Shown piece after piece: positions 43,676 to 52,081 of a stretch of DNA of 64,000 nucleotides (the first letter of the stretch is position 1; each line of letters opens with the position of its first letter). The notes under the pieces were generated by a model. The model did not search any database, was not told where the DNA came from, and saw only the letters and a program-made list of their open reading frames with translations. A program made the translations under genes and the position numbers. Location of the stretch: contig CP051239.1 of NCBI GenBank assembly GCA_017794945.1, forward strand, positions 1,912,692-1,976,691, written 5' to 3'. The stretch is from Alcanivorax sp. Lineage in GTDB: Bacteria; Pseudomonadota; Gammaproteobacteria; Pseudomonadales; Alcanivoracaceae.

Positions 43676-43929
43676 TGGCGGACGTCACCCTTTACAGCAC
43701 CGGCTGGTGCCCGTTTTGCGTACGCGCCAAGCGTTTGCTGGCGGGCAAGAACGCCCGGGTCCACGAGATCGATGTGGACCGGGAGCCTGACGCCCGCCGG
43801 GAGATGATGGCGCGCAGCGGCCGCCGCACGGTGCCGCAGATATGGATCGGGGACCGCCATGTGGGCGGTTGCGATGAACTTTTCGCATTGGAGCGGGCGG
43901 GCGAACTGGACGCCCTGCTTGCCGGATGA
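43675..43929 (+). CDS. grxC: Glutaredoxin 3
   Basis: The 84-residue dithiol glutaredoxin has redox motif C12-P-F-C15, the cis-Pro segment TVPQIWIG and the glutathione-binding GGCDE. It reduces protein disulfides using glutathione. It begins at the rhodanese stop and is 24 bases before secB, so rhodanese-grxC-secB is one operon. Confidence 0.97.
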   Translation: MADVTLYSTGWCPFCVRAKRLLAGKNARVHEIDVDREPDARREMMARSGRRTVPQIWIGDRHVGGCDELFALERAGELDALLAG

Positions 43930-43953
43930 CGGAACCGAACAACGGAGACAATC

Positions 43954-44421
43954 ATGGCCGACGAACAGAAAAAGACCTTCCAGTTGCAGCGCGTCTACCT
44001 TAAGGACGCCTCTTTCGAGTGCCCGGGGGCGCCGGATATCTTCCTGCAGGAGTGGAAGCCGAAGATGAACGTGCAGCTGAACAACGGCGCACGCCGCATC
44101 GGTGAAGGTACCGAGTACGAAGTGGAAGTGACGGTCACCGTCACCGCCAAGTCCGAGGACGAGCAGAAGACCTTCTATCTGGCCGAAGTGAAGCAGGCCG
44201 GTATCTTCACGCTGGCCGGCATCGAAGGCGAGGAGCGCGATCAGCTGTTGGGCGCCTACTGCCCCAATGTGCTGTTCCCCTACGCCCGTGAGGTGGTGTC
44301 CGACCTGGTCGCCAAGGGCTCCTTCCCGCAGATGATCCTGCAGCCGCTCAACTTCGACGCGCTCTACCAGCAGCAGCGCGAGAAGCAGCAGAACGGCGAC
44401 GGCGAGCCCACCGTCCAGTAA
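43954..44421 (+). CDS. secB: Protein-export chaperone SecB
   Basis: The 155-residue homotetrameric chaperone holds presecretory proteins unfolded and delivers them to SecA. FQLQRVYLKDASFECPGAPDIF is the family start, and TLAGIEGEERDQLLGAYCPNVLFPYAREVVSDLVAKGSFPQMILQPLNFDALY is the conserved C-terminal half. ACGGAGAC eight bases upstream supports the ATG. It ends the rhodanese-grxC-secB operon. Confidence 0.98.
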   Translation: MADEQKKTFQLQRVYLKDASFECPGAPDIFLQEWKPKMNVQLNNGARRIGEGTEYEVEVTVTVTAKSEDEQKTFYLAEVKQAGIFTLAGIEGEERDQLLGAYCPNVLFPYAREVVSDLVAKGSFPQMILQPLNFDALYQQQREKQQNGDGEPTVQ

Positions 44422-44430
44422 GCAACGGCG

Positions 44431-44895
44431 TCAGATCGCGCCGGGGTAGCCGAGCTGCCGCCAGGCTTCATAGAGCGTGATCGCCACCGCGTTACTGAGA
44501 TTCAGACTGCGGCTGTTGGCGCCCATCGGCAGCCGCAGCCGCTGCTCCGGGGCCAGTCCTTCCAGAATAGCGGGGGGCAGGCCCCGGGTTTCCGGTCCGA
44601 ACAGCAATACATCCCCATCCCGAAACTTCACCTGGCTTGGCGCCGGGCCGCCTTTGGTGGTCAGCGCGAATTGACGCACGGTCGGGTAGTCTCGACAGAA
44701 GCTTTGATAGTCCGGGTGCACGGTAACGTTGGCGTATTCGCTGTAATCCAGGCCGGCGCGGCGCAGGCGCCGCTCATCCAGCTCGAAGCCGAGCGGTTCG
44801 ATCAGATGCAGGGCGGCGCCGGTGTTGGCCGCCAGGCGCATGATGTTGCCGGTGTTGGGCGGTATTTCCGGCTCGAACAGAGCAATGTTCAGCAT
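44431..44895 (-). CDS. trmL: tRNA (cytidine/uridine-2'-O-)-methyltransferase TrmL
   Basis: The 154-residue SPOUT methyltransferase 2'-O-methylates the wobble base of tRNA-Leu isoacceptors. It has [24 protein letters not shown] at the N-terminus, [10 protein letters not shown] (SAM knot) and [21 protein letters not shown] at the C-terminal knot. It is convergent with secB, 9 bases apart with no obvious terminator. Confidence 0.97.
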   Translation of the reverse strand: MLNIALFEPEIPPNTGNIMRLAANTGAALHLIEPLGFELDERRLRRAGLDYSEYANVTVHPDYQSFCRDYPTVRQFALTTKGGPAPSQVKFRDGDVLLFGPETRGLPPAILEGLAPEQRLRLPMGANSRSLNLSNAVAITLYEAWRQLGYPGAI

Positions 44896-44940
44896 TCATG
44901 AAACCCATGTAATTGAAGGCGAAAAAGCTTGTCGCGTCCT

Positions 44941-45070
44941 AGCAGGGTGGCGAGTCACCGGGCAGGGCTGACCAGGACACGCCACGAGTACATCCCTGTA
45001 GGCTCGCGTTTGGCCGTCCCTGGCCAAACACGGTCCTGGGCAGCCCTGCCCGGCGCCTCGCCGGTGCTAC
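44941..45070. repeat. Large near-perfect palindrome (about 130 bp)
   Basis: A 21-bp arm (44958-44978) pairs with 45033-45053 with one mismatch (arms begin CCGGGCAGGGCTG). Looser outer pairing extends it, and an inner stem TTTGGCC/GGCCAAA (45010-45027) has a six-base loop. The gap holds GAGTACATCCCTGTAGGCTC, itself partly palindromic (TACA...TGTA). It occupies most of the 275-base gap between trmL and the DUF2007 gene and contains no ORF. It resembles a dispersed intergenic element or a cruciform-forming mobile element. Confidence 0.7.
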
Positions 45071-45170
45071 ACTGGGACGCCGCAATCCCCGATAAGCCTT
45101 AAGCCGTTAAGGGTAGCGTGTTGGCGCCGCACCATGGTATTCCATTCAGGTTTGAAATACGGAGCCGCCC

Positions 45171-45518
45171 ATGAAGCGTGTCTATGAAGCCGGTGACGGG
45201 CTGGAAGCGCATATGCTGGCCGGGTTGCTGGAGCAGGCCGGCATTCTTGCCCAGGTGCGTGGCGATATGCTGCAGGGCGCGGTGGGCGAGTTGCCCGCTT
45301 CCGGGTTGGCCAGCGTGTGGGTGAACGAGGACGATGAGGCCCGCTCGCTGGCGGTGATCGCCGACTACGAGGCCAGCCAGCCACCGCCGTCCGGGCCCAC
45401 CCTGCGCGAGCGCATCCGTGAGCCGGGGCGTGCCGAGACGGACAGCACCCGCGCCTTCCGCAAGGGACTGCTGATCGGGCTGTTTCTCGGCGCGGCGCTG
45501 ATGGCGTGGCTGCTGTAG
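45171..45518 (+). CDS. DUF2007 domain protein with C-terminal membrane anchor
   Basis: The 115-residue product has a DUF2007 domain (about 1-66: KRVYEAGDGLEAHMLAGLLEQAGILAQVRGDMLQGAVGELP), a family proposed to be a small signal-transducing or ligand-binding module, followed by a polar linker and a C-terminal helix (about 100-115, GLLIGLFLGAALMAWLL) that would anchor it in the inner membrane as a tail-anchored protein. GGAGCC lies just upstream. It is alone between two repeat elements. Confidence 0.88.
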   Translation: MKRVYEAGDGLEAHMLAGLLEQAGILAQVRGDMLQGAVGELPASGLASVWVNEDDEARSLAVIADYEASQPPPSGPTLRERIREPGRAETDSTRAFRKGLLIGLFLGAALMAWLL

Positions 45519-45607
45519 GTCGGGTTAGGCCGAAGGCCGTAACCCGACACTCGTTGAGTGCGGCGCCTACCATTTGGTGTCGGGTTACGCTTCGCTAACC
45601 CGACCTA
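45516..45607. repeat. GTAGGTCGGGTTAG inverted repeat
   Basis: GTAGGTCGGGTTAG (45516-45529) pairs perfectly with CTAACCCGACCTAC (45594-45607), and an inner GTAACCCGACA pairs with TGTCGGGTTAC. The left arm begins inside the last codons of the DUF2007 gene. This sequence type is a known dispersed intergenic repeat in many proteobacteria. Confidence 0.7.
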
Positions 45608-45636
45608 CGCGGCTCTATTCAGGACGGGTCAGGCGC

Positions 45637-45668
45637 AATAAAAGGGCCCCTTCCGGGGCCTTATTTAT
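45637..45668. terminator. Bidirectional terminator between DUF2007 gene and typA
   Basis: GGGCCCC and GGGGCC pair around a TTCC loop, with A/T-rich flanks (ATAAAA before, TTATTTAT after) usable from both strands. It lies 12 bases after the typA stop (minus strand). Confidence 0.75.
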
Positions 45669-45680
45669 GCTCCACCCGCT

Positions 45681-47489
45681 TCAGCGGCTGGCGCGTTTGC
45701 GCTCGGTTTCGGTGAGCAGCTTTTTACGTAGGCGGATGTGGTTGGGGGTGATTTCCGCCAGTTCGTCGTCTTCGATGAAGTCCAGGGCCTGCTCCAGGCT
45801 GAAGCGCACCGGCGGGGTGAGAATCACGTTCTCATCGGTGCCGGAGGCGCGCATGTTGGTGAGCTGCTTGCCCTTGGTGGGGTTCACCACCAGATCGTTG
45901 CCGCGGCTGTGGATGCCGATCAGCTGGCCTTCGTACACTTCCACGTTGGGCTCGATCAGCATGCGGCCGCGCTCCTGCAGGTTGAACAGGGCGAACGCCA
46001 GCACCTTGCCTTTGACCATGGAGACCAGCACGCCGTTATTGCGCTGGGCCATGTCGCCGGCCTTGAACTCGCCGTAGTGACTGAAGGTGCTGTTGAGGAT
46101 GCCGGTGCCGGAGGTGAGCGTCAGGAACAGGCTGCGGAAGCCGATCAGGCCGCGGCTGGGCACCACGAAGGTCAGGCGTACCCGGCCCTTGCCGTCCGGC
46201 TCCATGTTGGTCATCTCGCCGCGGCGCAGGCCCAGCTGCTCCATGATGGCGCCCTGGTGCTGTTCTTCCACGTCGGCCATCACGTTCTCGTAGGGCTCCT
46301 GCTTCTGGCCGTCCACTTCGCGTACGATCACCTGCGGGCGGCCCACGGCCAGCTCGAAGCCTTCGCGGCGCATGTTCTCGATCAGCACCGACAGGTGCAG
46401 CTCGCCACGGCCGGAGACGCGGAACTGGTCGGCGCTGCCGGTTTCTTCCACGCGCAGGGCCACGTTGTGCTTGAGCTCCGCTTCCAGGCGCTCGCGGATC
46501 TGGCGGCTGGTGACGAACTTGCCGTCCTGGCCGGCGAACGGCGAGGTGTTGACGTGGAACACCATGCTCACGGTGGGTTCGTCCACGGTCAGCGGCGGCA
46601 GGGCTTCCACCTTGTTGGGGTCGCACAGGGTGTCGGAGATATCCAGCGGGTCCATGCCGGTGACGCAGACGATGTCGCCGGCGCCGGCTTCGGACACATC
46701 CACCCGGTCGAGGCCGTGGTAACCCATGATCTGCAGAATGCGGCCGTTACGCACCTTGCCTTCGCGGTCGATGATCTTGACCGTGGAGTTGGCTTTGATT
46801 TTGCCGCGCTTGATGCGGCCGATGCCGATCACGCCCAGGTAGCTGTTGTAGTCCAGAGAGGAAATCTGCATCTGGAACAGGCCGTCCTGTTCCACTTCCG
46901 GTGCCGGCACGCGGTCGATGATGGTCTGGAACAGGAAGGTCATGTCGTCGCCGAGCTGGTCCGCTTCCGGGCCGGCCACGCCGTTGAGGGCGGAGGCGTA
47001 GACCACCGGGAAGTCCAACTGCTCGTCGCTGGCGCCGAGGGTGTCGAACAGGTCGAACACCTGGTCGATCACCCAGTCCGGGCGGGCACCGGGGCGGTCC
47101 ACCTTGTTGACCACCACGATCGGCTTGAGGCCGGCGGCGAACGCTTTCTGGGTCACGAAACGGGTTTGCGGCATGGGGCCGTCCACCGCGTCGACCAGCA
47201 GCAGCACCGAGTCCACCATGGACATCACCCGTTCCACCTCGCCGCCGAAGTCGGCGTGGCCGGGGGTGTCGACGATGTTGATCTGGTAGTCGCCGTACTT
47301 GAGGGCGGTGTTCTTGGAGAGGATGGTGATGCCCCGTTCCTTCTCCAGGTCGTTGGAGTCCATCACCCGTTCCACGTCGCCGGCGCGATCTCCCAGGGTG
47401 CCGGACTGTTGCAGCAGCTTGTCCACCAGGGTGGTCTTGCCGTGGTCAACGTGGGCGATGATGGCGATATTGCGCAGGCGTTCAATCAC
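45681..47489 (-). CDS. typA: Translational GTPase TypA/BipA
   Basis: The 602-residue ribosome-associated GTPase helps 50S assembly and stress growth. The G1 motif AHVDHGKTT is at 12-20, G2/switch ERGITI follows with [14 protein letters not shown] (G3) and [15 protein letters not shown] (G4); then domains II, III, V and the C-terminal domain, with [15 protein letters not shown]. Length matches the family. The 375-base gap to the divergent gene at 47865 has no other gene; it holds the promoters of both, including a possible TACAAT -10 on the minus strand near 47610 and CATAAT on the plus strand at 47657. Confidence 0.98.
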   Translation of the reverse strand: MIERLRNIAIIAHVDHGKTTLVDKLLQQSGTLGDRAGDVERVMDSNDLEKERGITILSKNTALKYGDYQINIVDTPGHADFGGEVERVMSMVDSVLLLVDAVDGPMPQTRFVTQKAFAAGLKPIVVVNKVDRPGARPDWVIDQVFDLFDTLGASDEQLDFPVVYASALNGVAGPEADQLGDDMTFLFQTIIDRVPAPEVEQDGLFQMQISSLDYNSYLGVIGIGRIKRGKIKANSTVKIIDREGKVRNGRILQIMGYHGLDRVDVSEAGAGDIVCVTGMDPLDISDTLCDPNKVEALPPLTVDEPTVSMVFHVNTSPFAGQDGKFVTSRQIRERLEAELKHNVALRVEETGSADQFRVSGRGELHLSVLIENMRREGFELAVGRPQVIVREVDGQKQEPYENVMADVEEQHQGAIMEQLGLRRGEMTNMEPDGKGRVRLTFVVPSRGLIGFRSLFLTLTSGTGILNSTFSHYGEFKAGDMAQRNNGVLVSMVKGKVLAFALFNLQERGRMLIEPNVEVYEGQLIGIHSRGNDLVVNPTKGKQLTNMRASGTDENVILTPPVRFSLEQALDFIEDDELAEITPNHIRLRKKLLTETERKRASR

Positions 47490-47864
47490 AGAAATGGCTC
47501 CGTAGGGAAAAAAGTCGCTCTCCGTCCGTTGGCGGACCAGCGTGAAAATGGGTCCGCGACCGGCCGGAAGGGCCCGTGAAACGGAGTGGGAGGCGGATTA
47601 GGCGGCGCATTGTACAGCCCTTGTACCCACGGAAGCCACACGAAGGTGTGTCATGGCATAATGTGACCCGGCGCAAAGTTTTACTTTTGTTGCTCCGGTT
47701 GAGCTCCGACTGCCCTAGAATGTCGCAACCAAACAGGGGTCAACCGGTCTCAGCAGCGTGCGCCGAACGGCCGCGCGGGCCGAGGAACCTTTGGCGGGCG
47801 CCAGGGCTGGCTCCCGTGCCGTGGCTGACCGCCGGTGACGAAAGAATTGGAATAAGGCTGAAAA

Positions 47865-49403
47865 ATGCGTTCTGTGAAATTGCACGCCCGGCTGCTCGCC
47901 GCTTTTTTGTTGGTGCTGGGGGTTGGCAGTATTGCCTACCAGATATGGGTCCAGAAAGTGCCGCTCACCGAGAGTGAGAGTGACCCGGTATGGGTGGTGG
48001 ATGCCCAGGTCAGCTTCCAGGCGCGGGAAAACACCCCGATCAAGGCGCGCATGTACGTGCCGCCGCTGGACAGCGGCTTCACCGCCTTGAACGAGAGCTT
48101 TATTTCCAATAACTACGGGGTCAACGTTAACCGGGAGAACGGTAACCGGGTGGTGACCTGGTCGGCGCGCCGTGCCGATGGGCGCCAGAACCTGTATTAC
48201 AGGCTGATGCTCACCTCGCGCTTCGCCGAACCGGCGCCGGCGGTCGAGGACGGCCCCCAGTTCCGCGCCGCGCCGCCGCTGGAAGGCCCGGAGCGGCTCG
48301 CCGCCGACGCTCTGCTGGCGCCCATTCGCCAGCATTCCGCGGACGTGGAGACCTTCGTCAGCGAGACCATCAAGCGCGTCAATAACATGGAAAGCGACAA
48401 CGTGCGTCTGTTGCTCGGCGGCGACCGCAGCCCCGAGAACCGCGCCCGGGTGGTCGATCTGCTGCTGGCGGTGGCGCACATTCCCGCCGAGCCGGTGCAC
48501 ACCCTGCAGCTGAATGAAAGCCGGGACCAGCAGCCGGAGCTGTGGCTGCGCACCTACAACGGGAAAAACTGGTTGTATTTCAACCCCTTGGATGGCCGTC
48601 AGGGGCTGCCCGACGACCGTCTGGTGTGGTGGAGCGGCAACAAGCCGCTGCTCGCTCTGGAAGGCGCCCGCAACGCGAAGGTGGACTTCGGCGTGCATCG
48701 CAACGAAATGAGCGCGCTGCAACTGGCCCAGTCGCTGCGTTTCCAGGACCAGAGCAGCTTTATCGATTATTCGCTTTACGAGTTGCCGGTGCCGTCCCAG
48801 CAGCTTTTCCGCATCCTGATGATGATTCCGGTGGGCGTGCTGCTGGTGCTGTTGATCCGCTCCCTGGTCGGCATGGAGACGCTGGGCACCTTCACGCCGG
48901 TGCTGATCGCCCTGGCGTTCCGTGAAACCGAGGTGATCTGGGGCGTGCTGTTGTTCACCTTTATCACCGCCATCGGTCTGTCGGTGCGCGGCTATCTGGA
49001 GCACCTGAAGCTGCAGTTGCTGGCGCGGCTGTCGATCGTGCTCACCTTCGTGGTCATCCTGATGGCGCTGATCAGCCTGGTGGGCTACAAGTTGGGGCTG
49101 TCCACCGGTCTGTCCGTGGCGCTGTTCCCGATGGTGATTCTGACCATGGTGATCGAGCGTATCTCGATCGTCTGGGAGGAACGCGGCGGCGGCCAGTCGT
49201 TGAAAGTGGCCATCGGCACCCTGATCGCGGCGGTGCTGTGTCACCTGTTGATGGTCTGGCAGCCGCTGGTGTATTTCGTGTTCACCTTCCCCGGCGTGTT
49301 GCTGGTGCTGGCGGCGGTGATGGTGCTGATGGGCCACTACCGTGGCTACCGCCTGGCGGAGCTGATGCGCTTCCGTGCAATGACCGATGAAGGTGGCCGC
49401 TGA
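47865..49403 (+). CDS. Inactive transglutaminase fused to seven membrane helices
   Basis: The 512-residue inner-membrane protein has an N-terminal helix (about 8-26), a periplasmic transglutaminase-like domain (about 40-300, with LVWWSGNKPLL and KNWLYFNPLDG but no recognisable Cys-His-Asp triad), then seven helices (about 318-500, MMIPVGVLLVLLIRSLVGMETLGTFTPVLIALAFRETEV...). This 7TM-transglut family is almost always paired with an ATP-grasp ligase, as here: the downstream gene starts at its stop (overlap at 49403). A predicted role is in peptide modification at the membrane; experimental data are limited. Confidence 0.93.
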   Translation: MRSVKLHARLLAAFLLVLGVGSIAYQIWVQKVPLTESESDPVWVVDAQVSFQARENTPIKARMYVPPLDSGFTALNESFISNNYGVNVNRENGNRVVTWSARRADGRQNLYYRLMLTSRFAEPAPAVEDGPQFRAAPPLEGPERLAADALLAPIRQHSADVETFVSETIKRVNNMESDNVRLLLGGDRSPENRARVVDLLLAVAHIPAEPVHTLQLNESRDQQPELWLRTYNGKNWLYFNPLDGRQGLPDDRLVWWSGNKPLLALEGARNAKVDFGVHRNEMSALQLAQSLRFQDQSSFIDYSLYELPVPSQQLFRILMMIPVGVLLVLLIRSLVGMETLGTFTPVLIALAFRETEVIWGVLLFTFITAIGLSVRGYLEHLKLQLLARLSIVLTFVVILMALISLVGYKLGLSTGLSVALFPMVILTMVIERISIVWEERGGGQSLKVAIGTLIAAVLCHLLMVWQPLVYFVFTFPGVLLVLAAVMVLMGHYRGYRLAELMRFRAMTDEGGR

Positions 49404-50392
49404 TGTTCGGAATCCGCACCTGGAGGGCGCTGCGCCGCCGTGGCGTCCTGGGCATCAACCAGCGCAACGGCGATTACATTCTGGCGTACAACGACCGCCG
49501 GCTGTATCCGCTGGTGGACGATAAGATCCGCACCAAGAAGCTGGCCCTGGACGCCGGCATCCAGGTGCCGGACATGTACGGCATCATTGATACCGAGCAG
49601 GGCATCAGTAAGCTCCAGCGCATTGTCGAGACCCACGGCGACTTCGTGATCAAGCCGGCCCAGGGCGCCGGCGGCGATGGCATCATGGTGATCTCCGACC
49701 GCTTCGAGGGCTACTACCGGGGTGCGTCCGGTCGTATGATCAGCCCCGAGGAGCTGGAGTTTCATATCTCCGGGATTATCTCCGGCATCTATTCCCTGGG
49801 CGGCCATCGCGACCGCGCGCTGATCGAATACCGGGTGCGCTCCACCGACCTGTTCGACCGCATCAGCATCGGCGGCGTACCGGATGTGCGCATCATCGTG
49901 CTCAAGGGGTACCCGGTGGCCGCCATGCTGCGCCTGCCCACCCGCCAGTCCGACGGCAAGGCCAACCTGCACCAGGGCGCCATCGGCGTGGGCGTGGACA
50001 TCGCCACCGGCGTCACCCTGAGCGGTACCTGGCACAATCTGAAGATCGACCGTCACCCGGACACCGCCCACCCGGTGGCCGGCGTGCAAATTCCCGACTG
50101 GGGGGCCTGCCTGGAGCTGGCGGCCCGCTGCTATGAGCTCACCGGCCTGGGGTATCTGGGCGTGGATCTGGTGATGGACAAGCACAAGGGCCCGTTGATG
50201 CTGGAGCTCAACGCCCGCCCCGGGCTGAATATTCAGATCGCCAACGACGACGGGCTGCTGCGCCGCTGCCGCATCGTCGAGGATCATCTGGACGGCCTGG
50301 ACTGGACCATGGAGCCGGTGGCCCGCCGCCTGGCGCTCTCCAAGCGCGAGTTCGCCGTGGCCCGGCTGCCGGAAGCCCCCGAAGCGCCCTGA
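49403..50392 (+). CDS. Alpha-L-glutamate ligase-type ATP-grasp protein
   Basis: The 329-residue ATP-grasp enzyme is RimK-like: DFVIKPAQGAGGDGIMVI carries the ATP-binding lysine and glycine loop, IEYRVRSTDLFDRISIGGVPDVRIIVLKGYPVAAMLRLPTR the central module, and GYLGVDLVMDKHKGPLMLELNARPGLNIQIAN the Mg-binding Glu/Asn. It presumably ligates an amino acid to an acceptor, yet unidentified. It is translationally coupled to the 7TM-transglut gene. The aspartyl-protease (RimB-like) gene that often completes this set is absent from the window. Confidence 0.93.
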   Translation: MFGIRTWRALRRRGVLGINQRNGDYILAYNDRRLYPLVDDKIRTKKLALDAGIQVPDMYGIIDTEQGISKLQRIVETHGDFVIKPAQGAGGDGIMVISDRFEGYYRGASGRMISPEELEFHISGIISGIYSLGGHRDRALIEYRVRSTDLFDRISIGGVPDVRIIVLKGYPVAAMLRLPTRQSDGKANLHQGAIGVGVDIATGVTLSGTWHNLKIDRHPDTAHPVAGVQIPDWGACLELAARCYELTGLGYLGVDLVMDKHKGPLMLELNARPGLNIQIANDDGLLRRCRIVEDHLDGLDWTMEPVARRLALSKREFAVARLPEAPEAP

Positions 50393-50424
50393 CCCCGGCG
50401 CTTCGTCAACAAAGCGTGATTTGC

Positions 50425-50430
50425 TATACT
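50425..50430 (+). promoter_or_regulatory. Putative -10 box of PP-loop/tusA operon
   Basis: TTGC TATACT (50421-50430) resembles an extended -10 element, 49 bases before the ATG at 50479. The -35 (TTCGTC, 50402-50407) is weak. Confidence 0.4.
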
Positions 50431-50478
50431 CTGCCGCCCGTTTCCGACCATCTCCTTTAAAACAGGGCGAGTATCGTT

Positions 50479-51588
50479 ATGTCCGAGGCAGCCGCACCCG
50501 TCACCCGGCCCAGCGCCGACCCGCTTCCGCGCCGCGCCATCGCGCTGGTATCCGGCGGGCTGGACTCCATGCTGGCGGTGAAAGTGATGCAGGAGCAGGG
50601 CATTCACGTGGAGGGCGTGAACTTCTTCACCGGCTTCTGCGTGGAGGGCCACACCCACGCGATCCGCAAGAAGGACAAGGACAAGAACAAGCGCAACAAC
50701 GCCCTCTGGGTCGCCGAGGAGCTGGGCATCAAGCTGCACATCATCGATATCTCCGAGGAGTACAAGGATGTGGTGCTCAACCCCAAGCACGGCTACGGCG
50801 CCCACCTGAACCCCTGCCTGGACTGCAAGATCTTCATGGTCAATCAGGCCACGCTGATGCTCAACAAGGCCCGTGAACTGGCCGGCGAGAAGGGCTTCGA
50901 CTTCATCATCACCGGTGAGGTGGTGGGCCAGCGACCCAAGAGCCAGCGCAAGGAAACCATGCCCATCATCAGCAGTGAGTCCGGCGCCGACGACCGTCTG
51001 CTGCGCCCGCTCAGCGCGCTCAATCTGCCGGAGACCCTGCCCGAGCGCGAAGGCTGGGTGGACCGCTCCCGGCTGCACGATTTCTCCGGCCGCAACCGCA
51101 AGCCGCAGATCGAGCTGGCGCGGCGTTTCGGCCTGGAGGACTACGCCCAGCCCTCCGGCGGCTGCTGCTTCCTGACCGACGAATCCTACTCCCGCAAGCT
51201 GGCCGACCTGTGGCGGGCCCGCAATGAGCGCCGCTACGAACTGGACGACATCATGCTGCTGAAAGTGGGCCGGCATATTCGTCCGCAGCCGCACCTGAAG
51301 CTGATCATCAGCCGCGAGGAAGGGGAGAACCGCTTCCTGGAAGGCTACCGCTACCAGTTCACCAGCCTCACCACGGTGAGCTGCCCCGGCCCGCTGGCGC
51401 TGGTGGACGGGCGCTTTGAATCGGAAGCGGAGCTGGAGCAGGCCGCCGCCATCGTGGCGCGCTACTCCAAGGGACGCGGCGACGACACCGTCACCGTGGA
51501 AGTCAAAGAGCCCGGTGGCGTTGCCCGCGAGGTGCGCATAGCGCCGGCGCGCCCCGAGGATATCCCCAAGAACTGGTTGGTGGCTTAG
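50479..51588 (+). CDS. PP-loop ATPase, tRNA-thiolation-like
   Basis: The 369-residue protein has an N-type PP-loop SGGLDS (25-30) of the adenosine nucleotide alpha-hydrolase group, a Cys pair in NPCLDCKIFM and GGCCFLTDESYSRKL, and the long block DFIITGEVVGQRPKSQRKETMP. The same family is annotated as a MnmA- or ThiI-like subunit, and fused or adjacent SirA/TusA domains are common. Together with the tusA-like gene five bases downstream, a sulfur transfer to tRNA or another RNA is likely, but the product base is unknown. It has no THUMP domain, so it is not ThiI. Confidence 0.88.
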   Translation: MSEAAAPVTRPSADPLPRRAIALVSGGLDSMLAVKVMQEQGIHVEGVNFFTGFCVEGHTHAIRKKDKDKNKRNNALWVAEELGIKLHIIDISEEYKDVVLNPKHGYGAHLNPCLDCKIFMVNQATLMLNKARELAGEKGFDFIITGEVVGQRPKSQRKETMPIISSESGADDRLLRPLSALNLPETLPEREGWVDRSRLHDFSGRNRKPQIELARRFGLEDYAQPSGGCCFLTDESYSRKLADLWRARNERRYELDDIMLLKVGRHIRPQPHLKLIISREEGENRFLEGYRYQFTSLTTVSCPGPLALVDGRFESEAELEQAAAIVARYSKGRGDDTVTVEVKEPGGVAREVRIAPARPEDIPKNWLVA

Positions 51589-51592
51589 CCCC

Positions 51593-51856
51593 ATGGACCC
51601 CTCAATGAGCGACGAAACCCTTCACGATCTGGATGTGCGCCGCCAGTTGTGCCCCATTCCAGTGATCAAAACCCAGAACAAGGTCGCCGAACTGGCGCAG
51701 GGTGAGGTGCTGAGGGTAACCTGCACGGACCCGGGGGCGCTCAACGACATTCCCGCCTGGTGCCGAATCAATGGCCACGAAGTGCTGGCCACGGAGGAAA
51801 GTGACCTGGAGGTGGTGATCACCCTGCGGGTCGGGGAACCCTCTGTTGCACTCTAG
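51593..51856 (+). CDS. tusA: TusA-like sulfur carrier protein
   Basis: The 87-residue protein has the TusA/SirA active site C20-P-x-P (LCPIPVIKTQNKVAELAQGEVLRVTCTDPGALNDIPAWC). The Cys carries persulfide from a cysteine desulfurase. An in-frame ATG at 51605 is an alternative start. It is five bases after the PP-loop ATPase and probably its sulfur donor. Its TAG stop lies inside the first NtrC site of glnA, so its 3' end doubles as regulatory DNA. Confidence 0.93.
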   Translation: MDPSMSDETLHDLDVRRQLCPIPVIKTQNKVAELAQGEVLRVTCTDPGALNDIPAWCRINGHEVLATEESDLEVVITLRVGEPSVAL

Positions 51857-51863
51857 TGGTGCA
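51847..51863. promoter_or_regulatory. NtrC binding site 1 of glnA
   Basis: The 17-base TGCACTCTAGTGGTGCA matches the NtrC dyad (TGCAC N7 GTGCA). Its centre is 30 bases from the second site, about three helical turns, as in the E. coli glnA enhancer. It overlaps the tusA stop codon. Confidence 0.85.
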
Positions 51864-51876
51864 CAAATACCAGAAG

Positions 51877-51893
51877 AGCACTGATTTGGTGCA
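51877..51893. promoter_or_regulatory. NtrC binding site 2 of glnA
   Basis: The 17-base AGCACTGATTTGGTGCA has one base off the outer TGCA arm. It lies about 70 bases upstream of the -24 element, in the right range for an enhancer. A further half-site GTGCAGGCGCAC follows at 51904-51915. Confidence 0.82.
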
Positions 51894-51954
51894 CTATATC
51901 CGAGTGCAGGCGCACTGATCGGGCCGAATACAGGCTGCTGCGCCAAAAAAGGGC

Positions 51955-51970
51955 TGGCACAGTATTTGCT
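51955..51970 (+). promoter_or_regulatory. Sigma-54 promoter of glnA
   Basis: TGGCAC, five bases, TTGCT is a strong RpoN -24/-12 match. Transcription would start near 51981, giving a leader of about 100 bases before the glnA ATG at 52082. With the two NtrC sites this is the canonical nitrogen-limitation promoter. Confidence 0.9.
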
Positions 51971-52081
51971 GACCTATTGGCATGCAGGCCCAGTTGGCCG
52001 AGACTAACGGTTCTTCGCGCGGCCGCCCCACGGCGGATGCGAGTAGCCAGACACATACCCGTTCCAGGAGGACGCTCAACA

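Noticed and set aside
45738-47579. 613-codon plus-strand ORF opposite typA
   Set aside because: It is antisense to an unmistakable TypA; no start signal or domain.
47576-47977. 133-codon plus-strand ORF in the typA to 7TM-transglutaminase gap
   Set aside because: It runs into the 7TM gene in another frame, has no ribosome-binding site and no recognisable features; the region is better explained as promoter DNA.
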